Shown piece after piece: positions 8,880-15,142 of a DNA stretch of 31,352 bases. Source of the stretch: a virus; IMG/VR virus record IMGVR_UViG_3300036985_000262, positions 1 through 31,352 of that record; one strand, given 5' to 3'. The notes under the pieces were generated by a model. The model ran no database searches, had not been told where the DNA came from, and worked only from the letters and a program-made list of their open reading frames with translations. The position numbers and the translations under genes were made by a program. Every line of letters starts with the position of its first letter. Positions within the stretch are counted from its first letter, which is position 1.

Positions 8880-9406
8880 TTTATATCTTTTAAATTTAAG
8901 TCTACTATTGTTTCTACATCTTGACCGAATGCTTTTATTAAATCAACGTCTATGTATTTTTTATATCCTTCTTCAAATGGTTTTGTAAAGAATAAACTTG
9001 GTTTTATTCCTTTGTTAAATATAGAACGTGTAATTAAATAAGCTGTAGATTCATAACTTAAAAACTTACCTGATTTTCTATCTCTAAATTGAAAACCTTT
9101 TTGTTTAACCCATTGATTTATTCCTTTTGTTAAACCACCTTTTCTACCTCTACCAGAACCAAACTGATATGGACTATTAGGAGCTTTATTAGAACTTGTT
9201 TTACCTTTAACACCTAAATCTACAAACGTTCCATAATCATCCATTTGAAAGCCTACAATAGTAAAGTTGTTTTCTGTTACTACTTCTCCTTTTAAACTAT
9301 TATATAAAGACTTTGTATTGTTATGTCCTGACTTTGTTAGATTACTTCTTGCTTGTTGAATAACGTAATCACGAAATCTTTTTATAACCGCTTCTGTTTC
9401 TTTCAT
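8876..9406 (-). CDS. HK97 gp10-like tail completion (neck) protein
   Basis: A 176-aa protein with a helical N-terminus (about 1-30), then YGTFVDLGVKGKTSSNKAPNSPY, a basic Gly/Arg-rich loop (FGSGRGRKGG) and a C-terminal helix. The YGTFVDLGV...KAP...SPYQFG pattern fits HK97-gp10-like neck proteins of Bacteroidota phages, which join the head connector to the tail. In the chaperone-to-tape-measure operon it would act with the tail terminator gene at 9954. The homing endonuclease gene at 9409 now separates the two. The start at 9406 lies three bases after the endonuclease stop. Confidence 0.65.
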   Translation of the reverse strand: MKETEAVIKRFRDYVIQQARSNLTKSGHNNTKSLYNSLKGEVVTENNFTIVGFQMDDYGTFVDLGVKGKTSSNKAPNSPYQFGSGRGRKGGLTKGINQWVKQKGFQFRDRKSGKFLSYESTAYLITRSIFNKGIKPSLFFTKPFEEGYKKYIDVDLIKAFGQDVETIVDLNLKDIK

Positions 9407-9408
9407 AT

Positions 9409-9963
9409 TTATATAAATGTAAATCTATAATTCTTTTTATATCTCATAATTCTTTGATATTCTCTACCATATATAATATTTGTTGAATTACAAGCCGATA
9501 ATAATGAATCATAAAATATTCCTGTTTCTAAATCAACAACTGCTTTTGAAAATTTATGATTATCTTTAATTTTTAATTTAGATTCTTTAGTATGTTTTCT
9601 ACCAATACCTGCTTCACTCATTTTACGTTTTGTTTCAACAGAAAATTCCTTACCCCTTCTACCACTTCCTAATTTATATCTTGTTTCTTCATCAGGATTA
9701 AATTGACCTTCACCACCACTATTTATATTTGTTAAATTATTAAGACCATATTCAGATATTAAAAAAATTTCTAATTCTAAAGCATCTTCTAATGTTAAAT
9801 TATCAGCAACAATTTCAATAGCATAATCAGTTTTATTTACAATGTTTTGCCAATGTTTATTTCTTCTTGTTGAATATGGTCTATTTTCATTTCCCATACC
9901 AATATAAAAAATAGCATTAGTATCTAATCTTCTATGTCTATATACTAATTTTTCTAATTGCAT
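9409..9963 (-). CDS. GIY-YIG homing endonuclease (free-standing)
   Basis: A 184-aa protein. The N-terminal GIY-YIG-type nuclease region has LVYRHRRLDTNAIFYIGMG (about 6-24) and ALELEIFLISEYGLNNLTNINSGGEG with the catalytic-type Glu of ELEIFLI. NUMOD3-like DNA-binding segments follow (RGKEFSVETKRKMSEAGIGRKHTKESKLKIK), and a NUMOD1-like end (VVDLETGIFYDSLLSAC). It would cut a gene copy lacking it and spread by repair. It sits between two tail-completion genes, overlapping the end of the upstream one by 10 bases. It is a close paralogue of the gene at 28254. It probably plays no role in the virion. Confidence 0.85.
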   Translation of the reverse strand: MQLEKLVYRHRRLDTNAIFYIGMGNENRPYSTRRNKHWQNIVNKTDYAIEIVADNLTLEDALELEIFLISEYGLNNLTNINSGGEGQFNPDEETRYKLGSGRRGKEFSVETKRKMSEAGIGRKHTKESKLKIKDNHKFSKAVVDLETGIFYDSLLSACNSTNIIYGREYQRIMRYKKNYRFTFI

Positions 9964-10412
9964 TTTGTCATTTTGTTTTCAATAGCTATGTCAAATGTAA
10001 ATGTAACACCTGCTATTTTATTTTCAAATCGTTCAGTAAAGAATTCAATGTTTGCAGTACCATTTACTAATTCATAATCTTCAGCTAATTCTCCTCGATT
10101 TAATACTTCCAAGAATCTATTAGCTACAGTTAATTGTGTGTTTAATACATCTTGTTCGTTATCATTACCTAAGAATATATCTGTTACCTTTTCTTTTGAT
10201 TCATCTACGATATCCATACATAATATAGATATATTATAATTCAATACAGGACCTTGATATGATACTGAGTTAACTATAATATGACTTAAAGGAAATATAG
10301 TTAGTTTGTTTAAATCAACTTTAAATATGTCTCCTGTTGTAACTGTATTCACAAACAAATCTTCTTGTAGTTTGTTTTTAATTACTTGTGTTATTTCGTA
10401 AAATGTACTCAT
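9954..10412 (-). CDS. Tail terminator-like protein
   Basis: A 152-aa protein with an N-terminal helix (YEITQVIKNKLQEDLFVNTVTTGDIFKVDL) followed by beta strands (PLSHIIVNSVSYQGPVLNYNISILCMDIV) and an alpha-beta C-terminal half. This pattern is known to me from Bacteroidota phages in the tail terminator or neck slot, next to the gp10-like protein. It would cap the tail tube. Its ATG at 10412 overlaps the stop of the -1-frame extension of the upstream tail-chaperone gene (TAATG), which supports that frameshift product. Confidence 0.6.
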   Translation of the reverse strand: MSTFYEITQVIKNKLQEDLFVNTVTTGDIFKVDLNKLTIFPLSHIIVNSVSYQGPVLNYNISILCMDIVDESKEKVTDIFLGNDNEQDVLNTQLTVANRFLEVLNRGELAEDYELVNGTANIEFFTERFENKIAGVTFTFDIAIENKMTKCN

Positions 10413-11151
10413 TATCTTTTTTTAATTAAATCTGATTCTATTTGATTCTTTTGCTTTTCAAATGTTAGATATGTTAAACATTGGTTAATCGGTAACTCGG
10501 TGATTCTATCAAACCTTGTAAGGTCTCCTTGAGCAAGAGCATAGATTGAACTATACCATCCCCATCTTTGTCCGAATTGTGCTGTTGCAGAATAGTCTGC
10601 ATTTCCTTGTTGTTCTCCAAATAATTCAGAGTAGACTTCAGTAATTCGTTGCCTAAATTGTAAAAAAAAATAGTAGCTCCTAATACAGCATCTAAAGGAG
10701 CGTGTTTCATAACATCGGAATATGTTATTGAACCATTATATTTTTCTATTGAATACGTATGCTTAAACTTTTGTTCTATTGGTCTATATAATACAGCCAT
10801 TGCTTTGTGCATATTATCCCAGTCTCCTATGTATGTATCTAAATCTGTATATTCTCCAAATGATATTTCTTCTAAGTTAGGAATAAATCCAAATTCTATT
10901 CCACCAAGTTTAAACGTTTGAACTAATTTATGTTCTTTAGAAAACATTGCGCTAAGTCTATTAGTTATATCGTTTACTTCAGAATATTTAATTGACGCTA
11001 CATCTTTTAAATCTATACCACAAAATAATTGAACCATCTTTTGTTGTAAGAACTCTCCTTCAGGATTATTTTTAGCAATAGACAAGAACTTTTGATATTG
11101 AATTAATTTAATTTCGTTTAATTCGGTCGGTATGTTAATTTCTAACTTCAT
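10412..11151 (-). CDS. Tail assembly chaperone, -1 frameshift product (246 aa)
   Basis: The zero frame from 11151 gives a 225-aa protein. After codon 163 there is a run of nine T (10670-10662 on the minus strand, frame ATT TTT TTT TAC). A -1 slip there continues for 83 residues as LQFRQRITEVYSELFGEQQG..., FGQRWGWYSSIYALAQGD, LTRFDRITELPINQCLTYL and ends at a TAA overlapping the next ATG (10412). This tail reads like conserved tail-chaperone sequence, whereas the zero-frame tail past the slip looks random. G/GT-type chaperones use the same device to make two products that load the tape measure. A homopolymer base error is the alternative. I consider the -1 frame real. Confidence 0.7.
10474..11151 (-). 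CDS. Tail assembly chaperone, unshifted product (225 aa)
   Basis: The product reads MKLEINIPTELNEIKLIQYQKFL at the start, which I know from a conserved gene at this position in Bacteroidota phages, upstream of tail completion and tape measure genes. Residues 1-163 are shared with the frameshift product. The final 62 residues are specific to the zero frame and low in conservation-like features. It would be the abundant short chaperone form. This is the first large gene of virion block II, preceded by a terminator (11221-11249) and a possible late promoter (11155-11202). Confidence 0.7.
   Translation of the reverse strand: MKLEINIPTELNEIKLIQYQKFLSIAKNNPEGEFLQQKMVQLFCGIDLKDVASIKYSEVNDITNRLSAMFSKEHKLVQTFKLGGIEFGFIPNLEEISFGEYTDLDTYIGDWDNMHKAMAVLYRPIEQKFKHTYSIEKYNGSITYSDVMKHAPLDAVLGATIFFYNLGNELLKSTLNYLENNKEMQTILQQHNSDKDGDGIVQSMLLLKETLQGLIESPSYRLTNV
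10662..10670 (-). other. Slippery homopolymer for -1 frameshifting (T9)
   Basis: Nine T on the minus strand inside the tail-chaperone gene. In frame they read ATT TTT TTT TAC, so a T-TTT-TTT heptamer lets both tRNAs re-pair one base back. The -1 frame is then open for 84 codons to 10412. The run is also the classic place for sequencing errors or polymerase slippage, so transcriptional slippage is a possible mechanism too. Confidence 0.65.
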
Positions 11152-11154
11152 ATT

Positions 11155-11202
11155 ATTGTTTTTTATTATAATAAAATAAAGTCATAATTGTATTAAACAA
11201 AA
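11155..11202 (-). promoter_or_regulatory. Possible late promoter before the tail operon
   Basis: A short AT-rich stretch between the terminator at 11221 and the chaperone ATG at 11151. On the minus strand: TTTTGTTTAATACAATTATG, then ACTTTATTTTATTATAATAA. It matches the stretch at 200-244 over most of its length. A short hairpin (AATAGC/GCTATT, 11201-11215) lies just upstream. No TAnnTTTG box is present. Late promoter function is inferred from the shared position. Confidence 0.4.
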
Positions 11203-11220
11203 TAGCAAAGCTATTAAAAC

Positions 11221-11249
11221 AAAAAAAAGACCTACATTTCTGTAAGTCT
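11221..11249 (-). terminator. Rho-independent terminator before the tail operon
   Basis: On the minus strand AGACTTAC (11249-11242) pairs with GTAGGTCT (11235-11228) with one wobble pair, followed by eight T. It ends the short unit starting at the 11.5-kb promoter. Confidence 0.85.
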
Positions 11250-11326
11250 AATTTATCATTCGTGAGTTATCAGATTCTCCAATGATTGTTGCTATACTAT
11301 CTGAATCAAGCAACGGCTATCTTTAT
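11250..11326 (-). other. Gene-free stretch with potential RNA stems
   Basis: About 77 bases between the stop of the Cys-rich gene and the terminator. I find two complementary pairs here: GTTGCT/AGCAAC (11288-11293 with 11309-11314) and ATCATT/AATGAT (11255-11260 with 11281-11286), and then the terminator hairpin. No start codon with a useful frame. It may be a structured 3' untranslated region or a small RNA released from it; the stems are short. Confidence 0.35.
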
Positions 11327-11449
11327 TTAATCTTCTTCATTTGCAATTAAACAATCTTTACTGCAAAATTCATCTTCACAAGCGTTGCCACAAAAACCAC
11401 ATTCGTTTTCTGGTGCTTCATCTGGGTTTAAAAAATCTAAGTGTTCCAT
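11327..11449 (-). CDS. Small Cys-rich zinc-finger-like protein (40 aa)
   Basis: A 40-aa frame, MEHLDFLNPDEAPENECGFC..., with Cys at 17, 20, 24, 29 and 33 in the arrangement CGFC...C...FCSKDC, very acidic otherwise. The pattern is that of a small zinc-binding fold, and similar mini-proteins are common in Flavobacteriia phages. It lies directly behind a promoter module (-7 box at 11472-11479) and before a terminator, so it forms its own short unit. A regulatory or host-interaction role is possible but not shown. Confidence 0.65.
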   Translation of the reverse strand: MEHLDFLNPDEAPENECGFCGNACEDEFCSKDCLIANEED

Positions 11450-11471
11450 ATCTTTTGTTTTAAATTATAAA

Positions 11472-11522
11472 CAAATGTAACAATTATATTTTAAATATGT
11501 TACACTTTAACAAATATTTAAC
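11472..11522 (-). promoter_or_regulatory. Promoter module: TACATTTG box plus TTAAC direct repeat
   Basis: On the minus strand TACATTTG (11479-11472) fits the Bacteroidota -7 box TAnnTTTG and lies about 22 bases before the ATG at 11449. Upstream, on the plus strand, TTAAC (11507-11511), six bases and TTAAC (11518-11522) form a direct repeat with an 11-base period, the same as at 16935-16950 and 22725-22740. Confidence 0.55.
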
Positions 11523-11667
11523 TATTCAAATAAGCAGAAGCTATTAAATACATTTGCTGCATCTTTTTAATTTCGCCTACATTTCTTGGTAAGTTAATCT
11601 GTACTTCTACATTCTTTTTGTGATGTATGTAACATTGTATTGTAGCAATCATTTGTCCGTATGTCAT
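11518..11667 (-). CDS. Small 49-aa protein
   Basis: A 49-aa frame, MTYGQMIATIQCYIHHKKNV... ending QMYLIASAYLNS. It fills the gap between the Cys-rich gene and the 40-aa gene before terminase. It is helical and mildly hydrophobic. Its stop codon lies within the distal TTAAC repeat of the promoter module, so gene end and regulatory site overlap. I do not recognise it. Codon pattern and clean spacing from neighbours support coding. Confidence 0.55.
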   Translation of the reverse strand: MTYGQMIATIQCYIHHKKNVEVQINLPRNVGEIKKMQQMYLIASAYLNS

Positions 11668-11670
11668 AAT

Positions 11671-11793
11671 CTAATTTTGTTTTCTTAATTTATATTTTAA
11701 ATTTAAACAATATTCACATCTACATTTATACATTAATTCTTTAATCCATTTTGATTTTTTATTATATCTATCTTTTTTTATTGTTCTTGACAT
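11671..11793 (-). CDS. Small basic Cys-containing protein (40 aa)
   Basis: A 40-aa frame, MSRTIKKDRYNKKSKWIKEL then MYKCRCEYCLNLKYKLRKQN. Very basic, with CRCEYC near its centre, which could bind metal or nucleic acid. It starts 18 bases after the terminase stop and ends three bases before the start of the 49-aa gene. I do not recognise it. Support comes from spacing and composition. Confidence 0.5.
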   Translation of the reverse strand: MSRTIKKDRYNKKSKWIKELMYKCRCEYCLNLKYKLRKQN

Positions 11794-11810
11794 AATTTAC
11801 CAATATACAA

Positions 11811-12977
11811 TTAATATATAAAATAGTTTCCTTTATTAGGGTTCTCTAATTGACTTGTAATAGCGTAACGCATAGCATCTATTGCGTGGTTATAAGCGTC
11901 TATTGGTTTATTTAACTTGACTCCTGTTTTATCTGTTAACCATATATAGTTTCTTAATTCGTTAATTAAGTTCTTGCTTCTTGATGTTACATATACTTTA
12001 TTTTGATTGATTAAATTAAGACCGTATACGATACTATCTCTACCTTTTGTAACTGGTAATACATTATGTCCATAACTATTCAACTCAGCTATTGATTTAG
12101 GTTCAGCACAATCTGCGTGTATTATATCTTCTACTTGATTTGCTTTTAATAGATTAGATATTTCGCTATTTAATAAACCTTTCTTATAAATAACTTCATC
12201 AAATATAAACGAATCATTATATTTATACATTGCAACTAATGATGTAGGGTCGTTTGAATATCCAAAGTCCATACCATAACAAAGTATTCTTGCTTCTAAT
12301 GGTAAATCAATCTCTTGCCAATCAGGTATACATACTCCTTCTAGTGAACCTGTTTGTCCTAATCCATATACTTGCCACCAATTCGCCCAATATGAAGATG
12401 TTAATGCTTTAACTTTTGCTGATTCTATTTCTTTTACAATCGTATCACTTAACGCTTCATTATCTAAATACGTTAATGTAATAAAGTCTACATTATCTTG
12501 TGTTAGTATTTCTCTATCTACCCAAAACGTAGATGCTGGATTATAATCTAACCATATATCTCCTGAAGTTCTAATAGCCATTTGATAATATGAATCGAAG
12601 TCTATATTGTTACACTCGTTTACATATAAGATATGCCTTCTTGCTCCTCTTAATTTATCAGGTTGGTCTACAGAAAAGAATTCAATATAACTACCGTTAG
12701 CAAATGTGTATTTTAAAGTACTCTTATTGAAGTTAGCATCTGTATATCTACCAAGTGCCATTATAATCTTTAAGAAGTCTTTTAAAGCACCTCTACGTAA
12801 ATGTGGTATTGATTCGGATACAACACTAATTTCTAAATAAGGTTCTTTAATTGCTTTGTCAATAAGCAAAGGAAGTATTCCAAATGTTTTACCAGCAGAT
12901 GTTCCACCTCGCACGACTTTAATACGTTGCTTTAAACGTAATAACTTTCTTATTGCAGTAGTTAATATAAACTCCAT
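11811..12977 (-). CDS. terL: Terminase large subunit
   Basis: A 388-aa protein with the two expected domains. ATPase: Walker A GGTSAGKT (24-31), Walker B-type ILYVNE (116-121) with catalytic Glu, and the C-motif region after it. Nuclease (RNase H fold): YGMDFGYSND with Asp237, HADCAEP with Asp289 and DAYNHAIDAMRY with Asp360/Asp368. It fits the PBSX/Terminase_3 group and is of normal length. It cuts and translocates phage DNA into the prohead through the portal. The small subunit gene is 11 bases upstream. Unusually, portal lies far away, on the other side of the circle. Confidence 0.95.
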   Translation of the reverse strand: MEFILTTAIRKLLRLKQRIKVVRGGTSAGKTFGILPLLIDKAIKEPYLEISVVSESIPHLRRGALKDFLKIIMALGRYTDANFNKSTLKYTFANGSYIEFFSVDQPDKLRGARRHILYVNECNNIDFDSYYQMAIRTSGDIWLDYNPASTFWVDREILTQDNVDFITLTYLDNEALSDTIVKEIESAKVKALTSSYWANWWQVYGLGQTGSLEGVCIPDWQEIDLPLEARILCYGMDFGYSNDPTSLVAMYKYNDSFIFDEVIYKKGLLNSEISNLLKANQVEDIIHADCAEPKSIAELNSYGHNVLPVTKGRDSIVYGLNLINQNKVYVTSRSKNLINELRNYIWLTDKTGVKLNKPIDAYNHAIDAMRYAITSQLENPNKGNYFIY

Positions 12978-12988
12978 ATAATAACGTC

Positions 12989-13249
12989 TTAAATGATATC
13001 TAAATCATCTATATTAAATATAGGTTGCTCATTCGTTACTGTAATGTCTTTTGTTTCTCTTGGTTTACCAGCATAGTAATTATAGAACAATTGAGTGAAT
13101 TTAAAATCTCCGTTCTCTAATCCTTTTTCTAATGCCATAAATGCTAAAGGTTCTAATACAGATAATTTTTCTATTAGTTGCACTTCTTCTGCTTTTGATT
13201 TTCTACCAGCGGTTTTATGTCCTCCATTATTTTTTCGCTTATCTTCCAT
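12989..13249 (-). CDS. Terminase small subunit-like protein
   Basis: An 86-aa protein with a basic N-terminus (RKNNGGHKTAGRKSKAEEV) and helices (about 20-60), followed by AGKPRETKDITVTNEQPIF, a linker ending typical of small terminase proteins in Bacteroidota phages. It should recognise phage DNA and recruit the large subunit. It is directly upstream of terL. It is short for the family, so the call leans on context. Confidence 0.75.
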   Translation of the reverse strand: MEDKRKNNGGHKTAGRKSKAEEVQLIEKLSVLEPLAFMALEKGLENGDFKFTQLFYNYYAGKPRETKDITVTNEQPIFNIDDLDII

Positions 13250-13292
13250 AATTAAATAAAATTATTATTAATTTAAAAATAAATAAAAATGT

Positions 13293-13388
13293 TTATTGTT
13301 TATCAGACTTGCTAATTAAGTAATACCAAAACCAAATTATCTTTGGTCTTATAAATTCATATGATAATAATATTAATAGATATTTCAT
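13293..13388 (-). CDS. Tiny hydrophobic protein (31 aa)
   Basis: ATG at 13388 directly follows the stop of the 79-aa gene. MKYLLILLSYEFIRPKIIWF followed by WYYLISKSDKQ: one possible membrane segment, positively charged end. It fills most of the gap before the small terminase gene. Tiny and AT-rich, so the call is tentative. Confidence 0.4.
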   Translation of the reverse strand: MKYLLILLSYEFIRPKIIWFWYYLISKSDKQ

Positions 13389-13628
13389 TTATAATAGTTC
13401 ATCAATAGTTATGTTATGATGTTTTAATAGTTCGTGTATCTTTTCAAATACCATTTCTATTCCTTGATGTTTATGTTCTGAAGTTATAGAATCGTTTAAC
13501 GTATAAACTAATCCTTTCTTAGTATTATATACCAATTCAAAAATAAAGTTAGCCATATCTAATGCTTTGACTGTTGCTAAATATTCTGCGTTATCTTCTG
13601 GAAGATTAAATTCTAATATTGCTTTCAT
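13389..13628 (-). CDS. Conserved phage protein of unknown function (79 aa)
   Basis: MKAILEFNLPEDNAEYLATV opens a small protein type found in many phages of several phyla (MKAxLxFNLPED start), with helices to the end and a C-terminal HNITIDELL. No known function. It lies in a chain of small genes between the DnaA-like gene and terminase. The start is certain from the conserved beginning. Confidence 0.75.
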   Translation of the reverse strand: MKAILEFNLPEDNAEYLATVKALDMANFIFELVYNTKKGLVYTLNDSITSEHKHQGIEMVFEKIHELLKHHNITIDELL

Positions 13629-13631
13629 ATC

Positions 13632-13778
13632 TTATTTGTTTTTGTATAAAACTCCAAGTTCAATAGATATTTCTTTCCATCCTTCTATTTCTTGTTTTAT
13701 ATATCCTGCTACTATGAATCTATTATATTCTTTTGAATATTTATTAAATAGTATTGTTGCTCTTTCTTTGTGTGTCAT
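13632..13778 (-). CDS. Small helical protein (48 aa)
   Basis: A 48-aa frame, MTHKERATILFNKYSKEYNR... ending ELGVLYKNK. Its ATG overlaps the stop of the upstream gene (ATGA), a sign of translational coupling. Charged and helical throughout, with a Trp in the middle (IEGWKEI). Not recognised. It fills a gap of otherwise 146 bases, and reading frame and composition look coding. Confidence 0.65.
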   Translation of the reverse strand: MTHKERATILFNKYSKEYNRFIVAGYIKQEIEGWKEISIELGVLYKNK

Positions 13779-13978
13779 AACTTTTCTATTTTTGTTTTAA
13801 AATATTTTATTAATTCTTCTTTTGTAAATGGAGTTATTTCTTCATTATAAGTTTGCATTGTAAATATTTTTTTTTCTTTATTTTCTTTATAAATAATTTC
13901 ATAAAAAGTTATATAATCTTCAGTAAGGTCTCTATTTAATATTACATTTGGTTGAATTTTTATATTTAATATATTCAT
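13775..13978 (-). CDS. Hypothetical protein (67 aa)
   Basis: I set the start at the ATG at 13978 (MNILNIKIQPNVILNRDLTE) because it overlaps the stop of the tiny membrane gene in an ATGA. A longer version from 14017 would add an Asn-rich stretch that is only the shadow of that gene. The protein is alternating charged and beta/helical, ending YFKTKIEKL. Not recognised. It belongs to the chain of coupled small early genes. Confidence 0.55.
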   Translation of the reverse strand: MNILNIKIQPNVILNRDLTEDYITFYEIIYKENKEKKIFTMQTYNEEITPFTKEELIKYFKTKIEKL

Positions 13979-14058
13979 AATGTTATTATTAATATTAGTA
14001 CTATTGTTATTATCCAAGATATTATTTCTACCATTAATCTTTCTTGTTTATTTGTCAT
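13975..14058 (-). CDS. Tiny membrane protein (27 aa)
   Basis: MTNKQERLMVEIISWIITIV then LILIITL: a short polar start and one strongly hydrophobic segment. Its start overlaps the upstream stop (ATGA) and its stop overlaps the next start (ATGA). The double coupling is the main support; length and composition alone would not suffice. Confidence 0.5.
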   Translation of the reverse strand: MTNKQERLMVEIISWIITIVLILIITL

Positions 14059-14246
14059 AAGTTTATATTATCAATTTCATCTTTTGTTAATTTAGTATCC
14101 ATTTCCCAATAGTATTCACATTCTAATCCATCGTTTGGTTCTTTAATAAAGTATGATTGCATATACTTACTTGGTTCTGCTTTATATCTGTAACACGTTG
14201 AGCTTAATTCGCAGTAGTTACCATTACACATTGTTATATCAGGCAT
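14055..14246 (-). CDS. Small Cys-containing conserved phage protein (63 aa)
   Basis: MPDITMCNGNYCELSSTCYR with Cys 7, 12, 18 and later Cys43 (LECEYYWEM). The CxxxxCxxxxxCYRY...YF...CEYYW pattern is familiar from many Bacteroidota phages and suggests a small metal-binding fold, function unknown. The ATG overlaps the end of the coiled-coil gene upstream by 8 bases. Confidence 0.7.
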   Translation of the reverse strand: MPDITMCNGNYCELSSTCYRYKAEPSKYMQSYFIKEPNDGLECEYYWEMDTKLTKDEIDNINL

Positions 14247-14430
14247 CTTGTTCGTTTTTTATACTTGTTAATAATCTTATGTTTGTTAATTCTAATTTTA
14301 AATTAGTTATTATAGCTTTACTTGCATTTAATTCATTAGTCAAGTTTTCATTTTTATTTTCTAATGAGTATAAATTTACTTTCAAATCTACTATTTTGTC
14401 TATTAAGTATTCTTTTGTGTTTTGTTTCAT
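14239..14430 (-). CDS. Coiled-coil protein (63 aa)
   Basis: A 63-aa protein that is nearly all heptads: LIDKIVDLKVNLYSLENKNE, NLTNELNASKAIITNLKLEL. No Cys or catalytic motif. The start overlaps the stop of the DnaA-like gene (ATGA). It may pair with that neighbour, which also has a coiled-coil C-terminus; this is inference from adjacency. Confidence 0.6.
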   Translation of the reverse strand: MKQNTKEYLIDKIVDLKVNLYSLENKNENLTNELNASKAIITNLKLELTNIRLLTSIKNEQDA

Positions 14431-14933
14431 AGTTTTATATTATTATTCATTTTGTAAAATGCTTCTAGTCTATCTGTTATTATTTGCTTTTGTTCTGTTC
14501 CTTCATATTGATGCATTAGTTTATTTAGTTTGTCTATTGTTTTGTTTTCGTATTGTGGTTTGTCTTGTAGTTCTTTTATTTCTTTTGTCAAAGATACGTT
14601 ATTAAATCTTAAGTTGTATAGTTCGTTTTCTTCAGGTGTATTTTGTGATTGTTCTACTTCTATAAAGTTGCTTAATATTTTGTTTCTTAATCTTTTTAAC
14701 TCAGGATTTGATTTCTCGTATATATCATACATTCTAACAGCGTGTATAATAGTTGCGTGATTTAATTCAATTGAATTACCTATTGATTGATATGTCTTAT
14801 TAGGTTTTAATTGTTTTAATATGCTACAGTATAAACTTCTTATTTCTACTATTTCTCTTTTGCGTGTTCTTAAGTTTATGTTTGTATCTGTTTCTAATTT
14901 TATTATGACTTTTAATCTTTCTGTTATTTCCAT
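14427..14933 (-). CDS. DnaA domain IV-like DNA-binding protein
   Basis: A 168-aa protein. The N-terminal 75 residues have RTRKREIVEIRSLYCSILK (22-40) and YQSIGNSIELNHATIIHAVR (48-67), close in layout to the DNA-binding domain IV of DnaA, whose helix-turn-helix reads IG..F..rdHsTV..A. The rest (about 95-165) is coiled coil. It lacks the AAA+ part of DnaA. It may mark the phage origin or act as a regulator in the early region. Placement next to methyltransferase and exonuclease genes fits replication. Confidence 0.7.
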   Translation of the reverse strand: MEITERLKVIIKLETDTNINLRTRKREIVEIRSLYCSILKQLKPNKTYQSIGNSIELNHATIIHAVRMYDIYEKSNPELKRLRNKILSNFIEVEQSQNTPEENELYNLRFNNVSLTKEIKELQDKPQYENKTIDKLNKLMHQYEGTEQKQIITDRLEAFYKMNNNIKL

Positions 14934-15142
14934 TTTATTTTTATTTTTTGTTTGTTATTTTTACTTAAATCTGTTAGTACGTTAAAACTTATTATTTGTA
15001 ATGCTAAATTTATTCCTTGACATTCTTCATATAGTTCTAATTCTTCATAATGTTTTAATATGTTTCTTACTTGAGTTAATGTTGTACCTCTTTCTATTTC
15101 GTATAGAGTTAAGTTGTAATGGTCTATTGCTTTATCATTCAT
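14924..15142 (-). CDS. Hypothetical early protein (72 aa)
   Basis: A 72-aa helical protein, MNDKAIDHYNLTLYEIERGT..., with a lysine-rich end (NNKQKIKIKWK). It overlaps the methyltransferase stop by one base and the DnaA-like start by ten, so it is translated in a coupled chain. I do not recognise a domain. The basic C-terminus might contact nucleic acid. Confidence 0.6.
   Translation of the reverse strand: MNDKAIDHYNLTLYEIERGTTLTQVRNILKHYEELELYEECQGINLALQIISFNVLTDLSKNNKQKIKIKWK

Noticed and set aside
14153-14605. 150-aa hydrophobic plus-strand frame
   Set aside because: Shadow of three coupled minus-strand genes; its hydrophobicity follows from AT-rich antisense codons.
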